NCBI GenBank assembly: GCA_023387555.1 | Contig: JAEWHY010000372.1 | Span: forward strand, 1 to 18,983 | Origin: Pseudomonadota bacterium | GTDB lineage: Bacteria; Pseudomonadota; Alphaproteobacteria; Rhizobiales; Xanthobacteraceae | Length of the DNA stretch: 18,983 nucleotides | Direction: 5' to 3' | In this document: in pieces, positions 1 through 7,986 of the stretch | Numbering within the stretch: position 1 is the stretch's first letter | Layout: every line of letters starts with the position of its first letter | The notes under the pieces: generated by a model | Told to the model about the DNA's origin: nothing | Database searches by the model: none | Seen by the model: the letters and a program-made list of their open reading frames with translations, nothing else | Translations under genes and position numbers: made by a program

Positions 1-333
1 GGATGCGACCGCACGCTTGCCATGTTCGACGGGCGCCGCCGCTACGACCTCGCGCTCGCTTTCAAGCGCACGGACGTAATCAAGGGCGACGGCGGCACAC
101 CAAAGGCGGTGCTGGTCTGTTCGATCAAATTCACGCCGATGTCCGGCCATCGCACGTCAAGCCAGCTGGTCAAATTCCTGGCGGAGGGGCGTGACATCGA
201 AGTGTGGCTTGCACCGGTCGTCGGCACACGCATTCTCGCTCCGCTCCGCCTTTCAGTCGCGAGTTTGATGGGAAACATGGTGCTGCAGGCCAGTCAGTTC
301 GAAACGACGGCGCTCGCGGCGCGCGGCAACTGA
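1..333 (+). CDS. DUF3108-type secreted protein, 3' end only
   Basis: An open frame enters from the left edge in frame 1 and stops at TGA 331-333, leaving about 110 C-terminal residues. The visible part (FDGRRRYDL, a VCSIKFTPMSGHR stretch, then an EVWLAPV-type beta strand and an ILAPLRLS strand) looks like the C-terminal beta-rich half of DUF3108 proteins, which are exported proteins of unknown function common in Rhizobiales. The N-terminus and any signal peptide lie outside the window. The gene converges on the HtrA-like gene with a 68-bp gap that holds no clear terminator. Family assignment is by recognition of the pattern and is moderately sure; no biochemical role can be given. Confidence 0.7.
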   Translation, partial: GCDRTLAMFDGRRRYDLALAFKRTDVIKGDGGTPKAVLVCSIKFTPMSGHRTSSQLVKFLAEGRDIEVWLAPVVGTRILAPLRLSVASLMGNMVLQASQFETTALAARGN

Positions 334-401
334 ACCAGCGACCGGACGAAAGCCGGCCGCGTCGAGGAACCCCGCTTGCGAAGCGCCGCGCAGCGGTTCG
401 A

Positions 402-1367
402 TCAATGCGACCGGGGCACCTTCAGGAATGTGTTGCGATCGCCGGACTTGACGACGACGTCAACCTTGCGCTGCGCACGCAGCAACGTCAGCGGCACGTC
501 GACTCCGGCCGGACCCATCGCCCAGATTTTCCGGAACAGATCGGCCAGACTTTCGAGGCGCTCGCCATTGACGGCGACCACGATGTCCCCGCTTTCGACC
601 TTCGCTCGCTGCGCCGGCCCGCGCGTGGCGAGCGCCATGACCACGAGCTTGTCTTCGGAATCGGCGACATACATGCCGAGCCATGGACGCGACGGACCCT
701 TGCGCCCGCCAAAGGCGAGCATTTCGTCCAGGAGCGGCTTCAGGAGGTCGATCGGTACGATCATGTTGATGTCGCGGCCCTCACTCGCTTCGAGCTGCAA
801 CGATCCAATGCCAAGCAATTCGCCGCGATCCCCGATCAGGGCCGTCCCGCCCCAGTTGGGATGGGCCGGAGCCGTGAAGATCGCCTCGTCCAGGACATAC
901 TCCCAATAGCCCGCGAACTCCTGCTTGCCGACCACGCGAGCGGCGACCGAACGCTTGCGGCCGCCCGCCCCGGCGATGACCACGCGGTCGCCCAGCGCGA
1001 CGGCGCTCGAATTCCCGAACGGCAGGACCGGCACATCGACGCGCCCCAACGCCTGAACAAGGCCCAGACCCGTGACCGGGTCGAAGCCCACCGCGGTTCC
1101 GGCAACCGCACGTCCATCGGCGAGATGAAGCCAGATCTGATCGGCCTCCGTCGTCAGATAACCGATGGTGACGAAGAGGCCGCCCTCTCGGATATGGACC
1201 GCGTGTCCGGCTCGCTCCGTCCCGAGCATCTCGGCGGTGAAGGCATCCGGCGGTATCGTGGCGCGCAGCCCGACGACCGCTTGCAGGGCAAGCTCGAGAT
1301 TGTAGGCGTAATCCTCAGGCCGAGGCTGAACGGCTGCGGCCACTTTCCAGTCGGCGATGGATGGCAT
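402..1367 (-). CDS. HtrA/DegP-like protein (S1C fold plus PDZ) lacking the catalytic triad
   Basis: A 321-residue protein with a trypsin-like S1C domain (about residues 50-215) and one PDZ domain (about 228-312, beginning PWLGMYV, with SGDIVVAVNGE near 259-269). The alignment to HtrA is easy to follow, but every catalytic position is changed: the VTNHHV-type His becomes Tyr70 in VTIGYL, the TDLAVL-type Asp becomes Gly100 in VTGLGLV, and the GNSGGPL-type Ser becomes Trp172 in PNWGGTAL. It should therefore bind rather than cut peptides (inference). No signal peptide is visible. The ATG at 1367 is preceded on the minus strand by AAGGAG (about 1378-1383); a closer ATG at 1374 is out of frame. It is divergent from the nitroreductase gene with a 78-bp shared upstream region. 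Confidence 0.88.
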   Translation of the reverse strand: MPSIADWKVAAAVQPRPEDYAYNLELALQAVVGLRATIPPDAFTAEMLGTERAGHAVHIREGGLFVTIGYLTTEADQIWLHLADGRAVAGTAVGFDPVTGLGLVQALGRVDVPVLPFGNSSAVALGDRVVIAGAGGRKRSVAARVVGKQEFAGYWEYVLDEAIFTAPAHPNWGGTALIGDRGELLGIGSLQLEASEGRDINMIVPIDLLKPLLDEMLAFGGRKGPSRPWLGMYVADSEDKLVVMALATRGPAQRAKVESGDIVVAVNGERLESLADLFRKIWAMGPAGVDVPLTLLRAQRKVDVVVKSGDRNTFLKVPRSH

Positions 1368-1435
1368 TCGCCATTTTCTCCTTTATCCCTACGTCACCGT
1401 CTCGTTCATCGCGCCCGACAAACGAACAAGCACCC

Positions 1436-1440
1436 GGAGG
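1436..1440 (+). promoter_or_regulatory. Shine-Dalgarno site fixing the GTG start of the nitroreductase
   Basis: GGAGG lies five bases before the GTG at 1446. The reading frame is open far upstream (to about 204), but that upstream part is only the antisense of the HtrA-like gene, so this site decides the start. Confidence 0.75.
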
Positions 1441-1445
1441 CATCA

Positions 1446-2282
1446 GTGTCCCTCGCCCGCCGTATCGAAGCGCTGCTGCAGGACCGTTTCGGCGAGGAGG
1501 TCCCGGTCGACCCTTCCTGGCCCGGGCTCGATCGCATCGAGCCCCTAATCAAACATCGTGTAACGCGCCGTTATTCCACACAACCTCTGGATGCAAGCCT
1601 AATTCGCCTGATCTGCGCATGTGCGCTCTCCGCCCCGTCGAAAAGCGACCTGCAGCAGCGCGACATCGTGGTGGTCGAGGATCCCGAAATCCGGCGCCAT
1701 ATCGCCGATCTTCTTCCTGACATGCCGTGGGTCGGCCAGGCCCCGGCATTCCTGATTTTCCTCGCGAACGGCCGGCGGCTGCCGAAGGTTGCGCAAATGC
1801 GTGGAAAGCCGTTCCCGAACGACCATTTCGATCTGGTCTTCAATGCCGCCACCGACGCCGCGATTGCACTGGCGACAGCCACGGCCGCGGCCGACGCCAT
1901 GGGCCTGGGCGCCTGTCCGATCAGCGTCATCCGCGATCATGCGGCCCGCATCAGCGCGTTGCTGAACCTGCCGGAGCGGGTGATCCCGTTCGCCGGCCTT
2001 TGCCTCGGCTGGCCCGCCGACCAGGGCCGGCTGTCGCCGCGGCTTCCGCTGACGATGACGGTTCACCGCGACCGGTTTGACGACACGGACTTTGCAGCCG
2101 CCATTGAGGGCTACGACCGGCGGCGCGAAAGGACTGCGCCCTATCGGCAACAGCGCGACGTCGAAAAATGGGGGCCGGCTGAGCAATACGGCTGGTCGGA
2201 GGAGAAGGCGCGGCATTATGCGCATCCGCAGCGCGATGGTTTCGGCCGCTATGTCCGCGATCGGGGGTTCTCGACCGAGTGA
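1446..2282 (+). CDS. nitroreductase family protein (FMN-dependent NAD(P)H oxidoreductase)
   Basis: A 278-residue protein from a GTG start supported by GGAGG. Nitroreductase-family features are visible: the FMN-phosphate-binding segment HRVTRRYS (37-44), the APSKSDLQQ segment (63-71), the long central helix with DAAIALATATAAADAMGLG (about 137-155) and GACPIS (155-160), then LNLPERVIPFAGLCLGWP (about 173-190). Members carry FMN and use NAD(P)H to reduce nitroaromatics, quinones or flavins; they are usually cytoplasmic dimers. A C-terminal extension of about 65 residues rich in Arg, Tyr and Trp resembles NfsA-like members. The physiological substrate cannot be read from sequence. It is divergent from the HtrA-like gene and 109 bp upstream of the L,D-transpeptidase gene on the same strand. 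Confidence 0.9.
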   Translation: MSLARRIEALLQDRFGEEVPVDPSWPGLDRIEPLIKHRVTRRYSTQPLDASLIRLICACALSAPSKSDLQQRDIVVVEDPEIRRHIADLLPDMPWVGQAPAFLIFLANGRRLPKVAQMRGKPFPNDHFDLVFNAATDAAIALATATAAADAMGLGACPISVIRDHAARISALLNLPERVIPFAGLCLGWPADQGRLSPRLPLTMTVHRDRFDDTDFAAAIEGYDRRRERTAPYRQQRDVEKWGPAEQYGWSEEKARHYAHPQRDGFGRYVRDRGFSTE

Positions 2283-2391
2283 CGGGCTGCCATCACAAAA
2301 TTGTTGCTCCGCACCCTTCTTTACCGCGCCTTCATGCTGCCCAATCTATCTCGCATACGCTAAAGGCAATTCTACGGGGGACCTCAGCAAA

Positions 2392-3477
2392 ATGCGGCGA
2401 CTGGTCTTGGTATCTTCGCTTGCGACATTCGGCTTTGCCATGGCGGAGCCGGTTGCGGCGCAATACGGCTATCCTCCGAGCGCTGACCGCGGCGCCGTCC
2501 TGATCGACCCTGACGACGACGATGGCCGGCTGCCGCCTGCGCCGCGCAGACCCTATGGCGCCGCTATCGAAAGCCAGACGCTGCCGCCGCTGACCGGCCG
2601 CGGAACTTACCCTTACGACCTCAGTCCCCGCGCCGGCGCGCCTGCCGAGGCACTGCCGCCCCCGCCGGATCGTAACCAGATGACGCGAGCCCCCGGTTAC
2701 GGACCGGGCTATGGCGAGCCGCCGCCCGGCGTCTACGCGCCACCGCCTCCCGGGGTCTACGCGCCTCCACCGGTTCATGGCAGCCCGGCACCGGGCATCT
2801 ACACGCCCGGAAACAACCCCTATTTCGCCCGTCAGGACGATGCCCCGGGCGTGCCGCGCCCGCCGATGTCAATCGAGCCCGGCCGCCAAGCTTATCCCGG
2901 CACCACCGCCCCCGGCACCACCGGCTCCATTCCGCCGGCGACGATTGCCGCACTGCCGCCGGAAGATCAGCCCGAAGTCGGCAAGCCGAAGGAATTGCCG
3001 CCGCAGTTCAGGCGGCAGATCGTCGATTATCAGACCAAGCATCCGGCGGGCACGATCATTATCGATACGCCGAGCACGTTCCTCTACTACGTGAACGGCG
3101 ATGGCACCGCGATCCGCTATGGCATCGGCGTCGGCCGCGAGGGCTTCACCTGGGCCGGAACCGAGAAGGTCACCCGCATGGCGGAATGGCCGGACTGGCA
3201 TCCGCCGGCCGAGATGATCGAGCGCCAGCCCTACCTGCCGCGCTTCATGGCGGGCGGCGAAAGCAATCCGATGGGCGCACGCGCGCTGTATCTGGGCAAG
3301 ACCATCTACCGCGTGCACGGCACCAACCAGCCGTCGACCATCGGCCAGTTCGTCTCGTCGGGCTGCATCCGCATGTTGAATGAGGACGTCATCGACCTCT
3401 ATTCCCGCGTGAAAGTAGGTACCCGGGTCGTCGTGCTCGGCGATGGCAAGGGCCCAGGCGCGACCGCGGCGCGCTGA
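2392..3477 (+). CDS. secreted L,D-transpeptidase (YkuD domain) with proline-rich linker
   Basis: A 361-residue protein. Residues 1-23 form a signal peptide ending in an A-X-A-like site (PVAA before QYG). Residues 27-205 are a low-complexity Pro/Gly/Tyr region with repeated PPPGVYAP units (about 110-139). The C-terminal YkuD domain (about 219-349) has the catalytic motif: His309 in YRVHGT and Cys325 in SSGCIRM. L,D-transpeptidases form 3-3 cross-links in peptidoglycan or attach proteins to it, in the periplasm; Rhizobiales carry many paralogues and rely heavily on them for polar growth. The frame is open upstream to 2077, but the ATG at 2392 is chosen because it starts the signal peptide; a purine-rich GGGGGA stretch lies about a dozen bases before it. 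A terminator follows. Confidence 0.92.
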   Translation: MRRLVLVSSLATFGFAMAEPVAAQYGYPPSADRGAVLIDPDDDDGRLPPAPRRPYGAAIESQTLPPLTGRGTYPYDLSPRAGAPAEALPPPPDRNQMTRAPGYGPGYGEPPPGVYAPPPPGVYAPPPVHGSPAPGIYTPGNNPYFARQDDAPGVPRPPMSIEPGRQAYPGTTAPGTTGSIPPATIAALPPEDQPEVGKPKELPPQFRRQIVDYQTKHPAGTIIIDTPSTFLYYVNGDGTAIRYGIGVGREGFTWAGTEKVTRMAEWPDWHPPAEMIERQPYLPRFMAGGESNPMGARALYLGKTIYRVHGTNQPSTIGQFVSSGCIRMLNEDVIDLYSRVKVGTRVVVLGDGKGPGATAAR

Positions 3478-3500
3478 GCGCCTCCTACGCACTACGAAAC

Positions 3501-3528
3501 GGAAATCCGCCCTGACTGGCGGATTTCC
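3501..3528 (+). terminator. rho-independent terminator after the L,D-transpeptidase gene
   Basis: A perfect 11-bp stem (GGAAATCCGCC, 3501-3511, with its complement at 3518-3528) and a 6-base loop, 23 bases after the stop codon. The following T-tract is short (tgttgt), so termination may be incomplete. Confidence 0.7.
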
Positions 3529-3761
3529 TGTTGTCGCCCGTCAAATACCAGCACGCCTGAAATTCACATCCAGTATTCGCATGACGGACTCGAGCGAATC
3601 AGAAAAGATTTGCTCATGAGGTCGGCCGTTCGTCGCCCTTGACGGCTATCGCGACCATGGCGCGGCGCATGCTGCGCCGGCATGCGGGCTTTCTCACCTC
3701 TGGCGTATCGCGTGCCGCCCCCTTTGGGGGTGACCGAAGTCTTTGGCTGCTGGATTGGCAT

Positions 3762-4718
3762 ATGCTTCCCGATCTTCGGATCGTCATCGTCGCGGTAATC
3801 TCGACCTTCGTTCTCACCGTGGGCGCTGGCTTCTACACGTCATCGCGACTGATCCTGGACACGAAGAGCCGCGGTGACCTCCGCGCTGCGATGGAGGAAA
3901 CGCCGGTCAACAGGATCGCCTTGAGCTGGCCGGAGCCGATGCGGCAGTCCGAACCGCTGGCTCTGGATTTCGCCGTCACTACGCGGGCGCTGCGCAATCC
4001 GGTGCGCGATATTACCGCCGAGGTCGCCGCCGCGGAGCAACAGGCCCAGCCTGTCCGCATGACCGCCTCCGAACCCGCCGTGCCGGCACCCGTCGAGACG
4101 CCGACGCAGGCCCGCGCGCCGGTACCGGTCGACGTCCCGCTCCCGACCGCCGCGCCAAGCCGACCGCAGCAGGAGCCCGCAACCGTCCTAGCCGCGCCGC
4201 CGCCAACGGCCAGCGAAACGCCCCCGCCTGCGGCCAGCGAAAAGCCGGCTCCTGTTCCGGAGCCAGACATTCGCGTCGCGGTGCAATATCCGCCGGTCGT
4301 CGAGTTTCCGCAGGAATTGCAGGCGCCCAAGACGCCGGTTGAAAAGGCGGCCGTCGAGGAGACGGCGCAACCCGCGCCTCTCGTGCAGGTGACCAGCGAG
4401 GAACCGGCGAGCACCGGCTCCATCGCGGAACCGGCGAAGGACATCGAAGCCGACCGGCCAGAAGCGGCGAGAACGGAAAACGCGCCGGCGGACTCGGAAA
4501 TTGCGACCCTTCCCGATGTGGCTGGCACGGAGATCGCGCAAGCCTACGTCCTCAAGCGCGTCCCACTCCCGAAGCCGGCGCCAAAAATCAGGGGCAAGAG
4601 AGCTGCCGGTAAAAAGGTCGCGCCCGCCCGGAAAGCGAAGCGGCAAGTCCGCTCGGTACAGCCCGTGGCGGCGACGATCACGCGCAACTTCCCCTTCACC
4701 CTCACCCGACGGAACTGA
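3762..4718 (+). CDS. membrane-anchored proline/alanine/glutamate-rich protein, unknown function
   Basis: A 318-residue protein starting MLPDLRIVIVAVISTF, with one N-terminal transmembrane segment (about residues 6-24) and a Tyr-Thr-Ser-Ser-Arg boundary after it. Residues 85-270 are a low-complexity Pro/Ala/Glu/Val region (runs such as PPPTASETPPPAASEKPAP), and the last 40 residues are Lys/Arg-rich (KIRGKRAAGKKVAPARKAKR). This architecture suggests a membrane anchor, a long extended spacer and a basic tail; I do not recognise a named family. The frame stays open to an ATG at 3639, but the start at 3762 gives the membrane helix at the N-terminus; its ribosome site is weak, so the start is uncertain. 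It lies 284 bp after the L,D-transpeptidase gene and 77 bp before the monooxygenase gene. Confidence 0.75.
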   Translation: MLPDLRIVIVAVISTFVLTVGAGFYTSSRLILDTKSRGDLRAAMEETPVNRIALSWPEPMRQSEPLALDFAVTTRALRNPVRDITAEVAAAEQQAQPVRMTASEPAVPAPVETPTQARAPVPVDVPLPTAAPSRPQQEPATVLAAPPPTASETPPPAASEKPAPVPEPDIRVAVQYPPVVEFPQELQAPKTPVEKAAVEETAQPAPLVQVTSEEPASTGSIAEPAKDIEADRPEAARTENAPADSEIATLPDVAGTEIAQAYVLKRVPLPKPAPKIRGKRAAGKKVAPARKAKRQVRSVQPVAATITRNFPFTLTRRN

Positions 4719-4795
4719 CGGGATCCGCTCGCGCGCAGGTTGGTGTTTCGAGCGATCCGGCTTACATCGGCTGAAAACAACCTCAGCCAGGTCGC

Positions 4796-5842
4796 ATGGT
4801 CCCGCTTTCGATCCTTGATCTCTCGCCGGTCCCGGCCGGCGGATCCGCCGCGCAATCGCTCCGCAACAGCATCGACCTGGCGCGCTACGTCGATACCCTC
4901 GGCTATCGCCGCTACTGGCTCGCCGAGCACCACAATCTCGCAAACATCGCGAGTTCTGCGCCTGACATCATGATCGGTCAAATCGCCGCGGTGACGCAGA
5001 ACATGCGGATCGGCTCGGGTGGCGTGATGCTGCCCAATCACGCGCCGCTCACCGTCGCGGAACGATTCAAGGTGCTGGAAGCGCTGTTTCCGGGCCGCAT
5101 CGATCTCGGGCTCGGGCGCGCGCCCGGAACCGACCACGTCACGTCGATCGCATTGCGCCGCAGACAGGACGTCCGTGACGAGGACGATTTCCTCGACCGC
5201 TTCCAGGAACTGCTGCTGCTCGAAAACAACGGCTACCCGAAGGATCACCCGTTCAGCAGCGTGCGTGCGATGCCGAACGACGTACCGCTTCCGCCGATTT
5301 TCCTGCTCGGCTCCAGTGACTACAGCGCACAACTGGCCGCACAGATCGGCGCGGGATTTTCCTTTGCGCATCATTTCGCGGGCCACGATGCCGCCCACGC
5401 AATGCGGCTCTATCGCGACACGTTCAGGCCCTCGCAGCATCTGCAAAAGCCGCTTGCAATCCTCGCAACCGCGGCGGTGGTTGCCGAGACCGCCGACGAA
5501 GCCGAGCGGATCGCCTCGACGATCGACCTGAATTTCGTGCGCCGCGCGAAAGGCGTTTATGCGCCACTGGAAAGTCCAGAGGTGGCGCTGGCCTATGACT
5601 ATTCGCCGATCGATCGCGAGCGGATCGCCAAGAACCGCGAACGCCTCGCGGTCGGTTCGCCCGACATGGTAAAATCCCGCCTCGAGGCGCTGGGTGCCGA
5701 GACTCAGGCCGACGAGATGATGATCACGACGATGGTCTTCGATCACGAAGCCCGCAAGCGATCCTATGCCCTGCTGGCGAAGGCGTTTTCACTCACACCG
5801 CAGCATGCTATGCCGCATCCGCAAACAGCCATGACGGTTGAG
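4796..5842 (+). CDS. LLM-class flavin-dependent oxidoreductase (bacterial luciferase superfamily)
   Basis: A 349-residue TIM-barrel protein; its stop codon ends at 5845. Signature segments of the luciferase-like family are clear: SILDLSPVPAG (5-15), RYWLAEHHN (39-47), RIGSGGVMLPNHAPLTVAERF (71-91) and GRIDLGLGRAPG (100-111). Such enzymes use reduced FMN (or F420 in other lineages) and O2 to oxidise varied organic substrates; it is closest in feel to the YhbW/MsnO8 subgroup, whose natural substrates are poorly defined. A short CAGGT purine site precedes the ATG. The stop is 14 bases before the TTG start of the hydrolase gene, so the two are probably one transcript ending at the 6565-6597 terminator. 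Confidence 0.92.
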
Positions 5843-5847
5843 TGATC

Positions 5848-5854
5848 AGGGAGA
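5848..5854 (+). promoter_or_regulatory. Shine-Dalgarno site supporting a TTG start
   Basis: AGGGAGA lies five to six bases before TTG at 5860. An alternative in-frame GTG at 5842 overlaps the upstream stop (GTGA) but has no comparable ribosome site, so TTG is preferred. Confidence 0.65.
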
Positions 5855-5859
5855 CAGCC

Positions 5860-6528
5860 TTGGGCAAGCATTTGTCGCTTACCACCACCGATAATCATTC
5901 GCTTGGCGCGTATCGCGCGGACCCGTCGGGCAAACCGAAGGGTGCGATGGTGGTCGCGCAGGAAATCTTCGGCGTGAACAGCCATATCCGCAATGTCTGC
6001 GATCGCCTCGCGGCCGCGGGTTATGTGGCGATCGCACCCGCCCTGTTCGACCGTTTCGTTCGCGATTTCGAGTCCGGCTACTCGCCTGACGAAATCGCGC
6101 ATGCGCGCTCCTTTCTCGGCAAGATCGACTGGCCGAAGATGCTGCTCGACGTCCAGGCCGGCATCGACGAGGTGAAGTCGGCCGGTCCGGTGGGCGTCAT
6201 CGGCTTCTGCATGGGCGGCAGCGTGGCGTTTCTCGCGGCGACGCGGCTCTCCGGGCTGAGCGCATCGGTCGCCTATTACGGCGGGCAGATCGTCAAATTC
6301 GCCGACGAGACGCCGAAATGTCCGGTGCAGATGCATTTCGGTGAGACCGACGCCAGCATCCCGATGTCGGACGTCGAGATCATCAAGCAGAAGCGGCCCG
6401 ATTGCGAAATCTACACCTATGCGGCCGGCCATGGCTTCAATTGCGACGAGCGCGCGAGCTTCGATGAAGCCAGCGCAAAACTCGCCTGGGAGCGCACGCT
6501 GGCGTTTCTCGACAAGAACATGAAGTAA
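5860..6528 (+). CDS. dienelactone hydrolase family protein
   Basis: A 222-residue alpha/beta hydrolase from TTG 5860. The Cys-Asp-His triad typical of dienelactone hydrolases is visible: Cys117 in GFCMGG, Asp164 in GETDASIP and His201 in AGHGFNC; Glu35 in AQEIFGVN matches the Glu that activates the Cys in the family. Members hydrolyse dienelactone in chloroaromatic breakdown, but most chromosomal homologues have unknown substrates. No ortho-cleavage genes are nearby, so a catabolic role is not supported. It follows the flavin monooxygenase closely and is probably co-transcribed with it; a substrate link between the two is speculation. A strong terminator lies 36 bp downstream. The alternative GTG start at 5842 would add six residues. 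Confidence 0.92.
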   Translation: MGKHLSLTTTDNHSLGAYRADPSGKPKGAMVVAQEIFGVNSHIRNVCDRLAAAGYVAIAPALFDRFVRDFESGYSPDEIAHARSFLGKIDWPKMLLDVQAGIDEVKSAGPVGVIGFCMGGSVAFLAATRLSGLSASVAYYGGQIVKFADETPKCPVQMHFGETDASIPMSDVEIIKQKRPDCEIYTYAAGHGFNCDERASFDEASAKLAWERTLAFLDKNMK

Positions 6529-6564
6529 CCGAAGTCGCGCGCCACTCGCTGGCGCAATTCACGG

Positions 6565-6597
6565 AAAAGGCGCGCCCGCGATCGGCGCGCCTTTTTT
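6565..6597 (+). terminator. strong rho-independent terminator
   Basis: A perfect 12-bp stem (AAAAGGCGCGCC at 6565-6576, complement at 6584-6595), a 7-base loop and a run of six T at 6592-6597. It ends the monooxygenase-hydrolase unit. Confidence 0.93.
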
Positions 6598-6683
6598 GTT
6601 GCGCGAATGCACAAGTCGACTTGCCGAATCATGCATCGGTGTCGGATCCGAACCTTCACCCCTGCTGCCAAAGGATCACACTG

Positions 6684-7127
6684 ATGACTTCAAAATCTTT
6701 GCGCCTGCTTCAGCACGTGGCTTGCACCGCCGCCATCGTCTTTGCGGCTTCGGCGTCGGCTTCCGCTCAAACGCCGCCGAACCTCGTCGGCACGTGGAAA
6801 GGAAAATCCGAGGCGGTCTTAACCGGTCCCACGCCTTATCGCGTTTCCAATGGCAACGGACCTCACTTCGGTGACGAGGTCGAATTCAGCTACGTCGTGA
6901 AAGAGCAAAAGGGAGCACGATTCAGCGGCGAGCAGACCGGCGGAAAAGTTACCGAAACGATCATCGGCACGTTGCGCCCACCGGAGTTCCGCAGCGGCAT
7001 CATTCTCGACCACGATGGAGAAACCGATTTCACGCTGCGCAACGCGACTACGATGGACGTGTGCTACCGGCACATGAACATGACCAGCAAGGTCGCGTCA
7101 TGCTTCACGATGGTGAAGCAGCCGTAA
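6684..7127 (+). CDS. secreted protein of unknown function
   Basis: A 147-residue protein with a signal peptide: positively charged start, hydrophobic core (about 12-24) and an A-S-A site before Gln29. The mature part is short and beta-rich, starting PPNLVGTWKGKSE and containing GDEVEFSYVVKEQKGARFSGEQ (about 63-84) and CYRH...CFTM with two cysteines (Cys127, Cys140) that could form a disulfide. The NLVGTWKG opening recalls small lipocalin-like or avidin-like barrels, but I do not recognise a named family. The ATG at 6684 has AAGGA eight bases upstream (6671-6675) and begins the signal peptide, so it is preferred to the longer in-frame start at 6621. It converges on the export lipoprotein gene with a 53-bp gap. 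Confidence 0.8.
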   Translation: MTSKSLRLLQHVACTAAIVFAASASASAQTPPNLVGTWKGKSEAVLTGPTPYRVSNGNGPHFGDEVEFSYVVKEQKGARFSGEQTGGKVTETIIGTLRPPEFRSGIILDHDGETDFTLRNATTMDVCYRHMNMTSKVASCFTMVKQP

Positions 7128-7180
7128 GCTGTCGTTTCGTCCGATCGCCTGATGTCACACGAAGCCGGGAAGCGCGATCG

Positions 7181-7834
7181 TCAGAACCAGCGCTCGCGTA
7201 CCGTGATGGTGTCGCCCGGCCGCAGCGGAAAGTCCGGCGGCACCGGCTGGCGCATCACTTCGCCGTTGAAGTTGCGGGCGAGCAGGATGTCGCGCTTGTT
7301 GGCGCGCGGTGCGAAGCCGCCAGCAATGGCGACCGCGGCTTCGGCGGTCATGTTCGGCACATACGGATACTGGCCGGGCGCATTCACTTCGCCGAGAATG
7401 AAGAACGGACGATAGACCTCGACCTCGACCGAGACATGCGGGTTACGGATAAAACCGTTGCGCAACCGGCTTGAGATCGCGGCCGCCACCTGGTTGGTCG
7501 TCAGTCCCCGCACCGGCACCGATCCGATCAGTGTCATCGAAATGTTGCCGGACGCGTCCACGATGTAGGAATTGGTCAGGCCCTCCTGCCCGAACACCTG
7601 CACGCGCAGCCGGTCGCCGGCATCGAGCTGATAGGGCGCGTCATGTCCGGTCAGCGCCGGCGCATAGGGTCCTCCGGCCGCAACCATCACCGGCACCGGT
7701 GCCTGGACCACGGCCTGAACCGGCGCGACCTCGATCGGGCCGGGCGCGACCGCAGCCTGATTGTGCACGCAGGCACACAAGGCCAGCGCGGCAAAAAGCA
7801 CGATCAGGCGGCTAAGCGTAGCCTTTGGCCGCAT
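7181..7834 (-). CDS. polysaccharide export lipoprotein (Wza/ExoF-like, SLBB domain)
   Basis: A 217-residue protein from the ATG at 7834. Residues 1-21 form a lipoprotein signal with lipobox LCAC, so Cys22 would be lipidated. An Ala/Pro/Val linker (23-60) is followed by the polysaccharide export domain (about 66-140, starting YQLDAGDRLRVQVFGQEGL, with NISMTLIGSVPVRGLT) and an SLBB domain (about 142-200, with FFILGEVNAPGQYPYVP). Family members form the outer-membrane channel or its periplasmic ring for capsule or exopolysaccharide. No polymerase, tyrosine kinase or glycosyltransferase gene is next to it, so it is an orphan here. An upstream in-frame ATG at 7882 would add 16 residues before the signal; the shorter form gives a normal lipoprotein N-terminus. 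Confidence 0.88.
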   Translation of the reverse strand: MRPKATLSRLIVLFAALALCACVHNQAAVAPGPIEVAPVQAVVQAPVPVMVAAGGPYAPALTGHDAPYQLDAGDRLRVQVFGQEGLTNSYIVDASGNISMTLIGSVPVRGLTTNQVAAAISSRLRNGFIRNPHVSVEVEVYRPFFILGEVNAPGQYPYVPNMTAEAAVAIAGGFAPRANKRDILLARNFNGEVMRQPVPPDFPLRPGDTITVRERWF

Positions 7835-7986
7835 TGGCGAATCCGGGCGGGTAAAAATCCAAGCCCAATTAGCGCCTTGCATGGTTAACAAACCCTCACC
7901 ACACGGGTGCGGGCGGCCGCTACGGGGGCCCCGCAAAAGCAATGAGCGGGGGGATCGCTCCCATCGCTCACAGGCTGCAATGCGTG

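Noticed and set aside
204..1445. The open frame of the nitroreductase extends upstream to give a 692-residue protein
   Set aside because: The upstream part is Arg/His-rich antisense of the HtrA-like gene; the GTG at 1446 with GGAGG gives a normal family-length protein.
3664..3730. Small hairpins (3664-3678 and 3718-3730) before the Pro/Ala-rich membrane protein gene as a riboswitch
   Set aside because: Two short independent stems of 5-6 bp without a conserved core of any known riboswitch class.
4544..5746. A 400-codon minus-strand frame opposite the flavin monooxygenase
   Set aside because: Arg/His/Val-rich shadow with no motif; the plus-strand family match is unambiguous.
7142..7180. CGATCGC/GCGATCG inverted pair between converging genes as a bidirectional terminator
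   Set aside because: Only 7 bp with a 25-base loop and no T-tract; likely chance.
7929..7951. CCCCGC/GCGGGG pair downstream of msrA as its terminator
   Set aside because: Short stem, 11-base loop and no T-tract on the minus strand; too weak to call.
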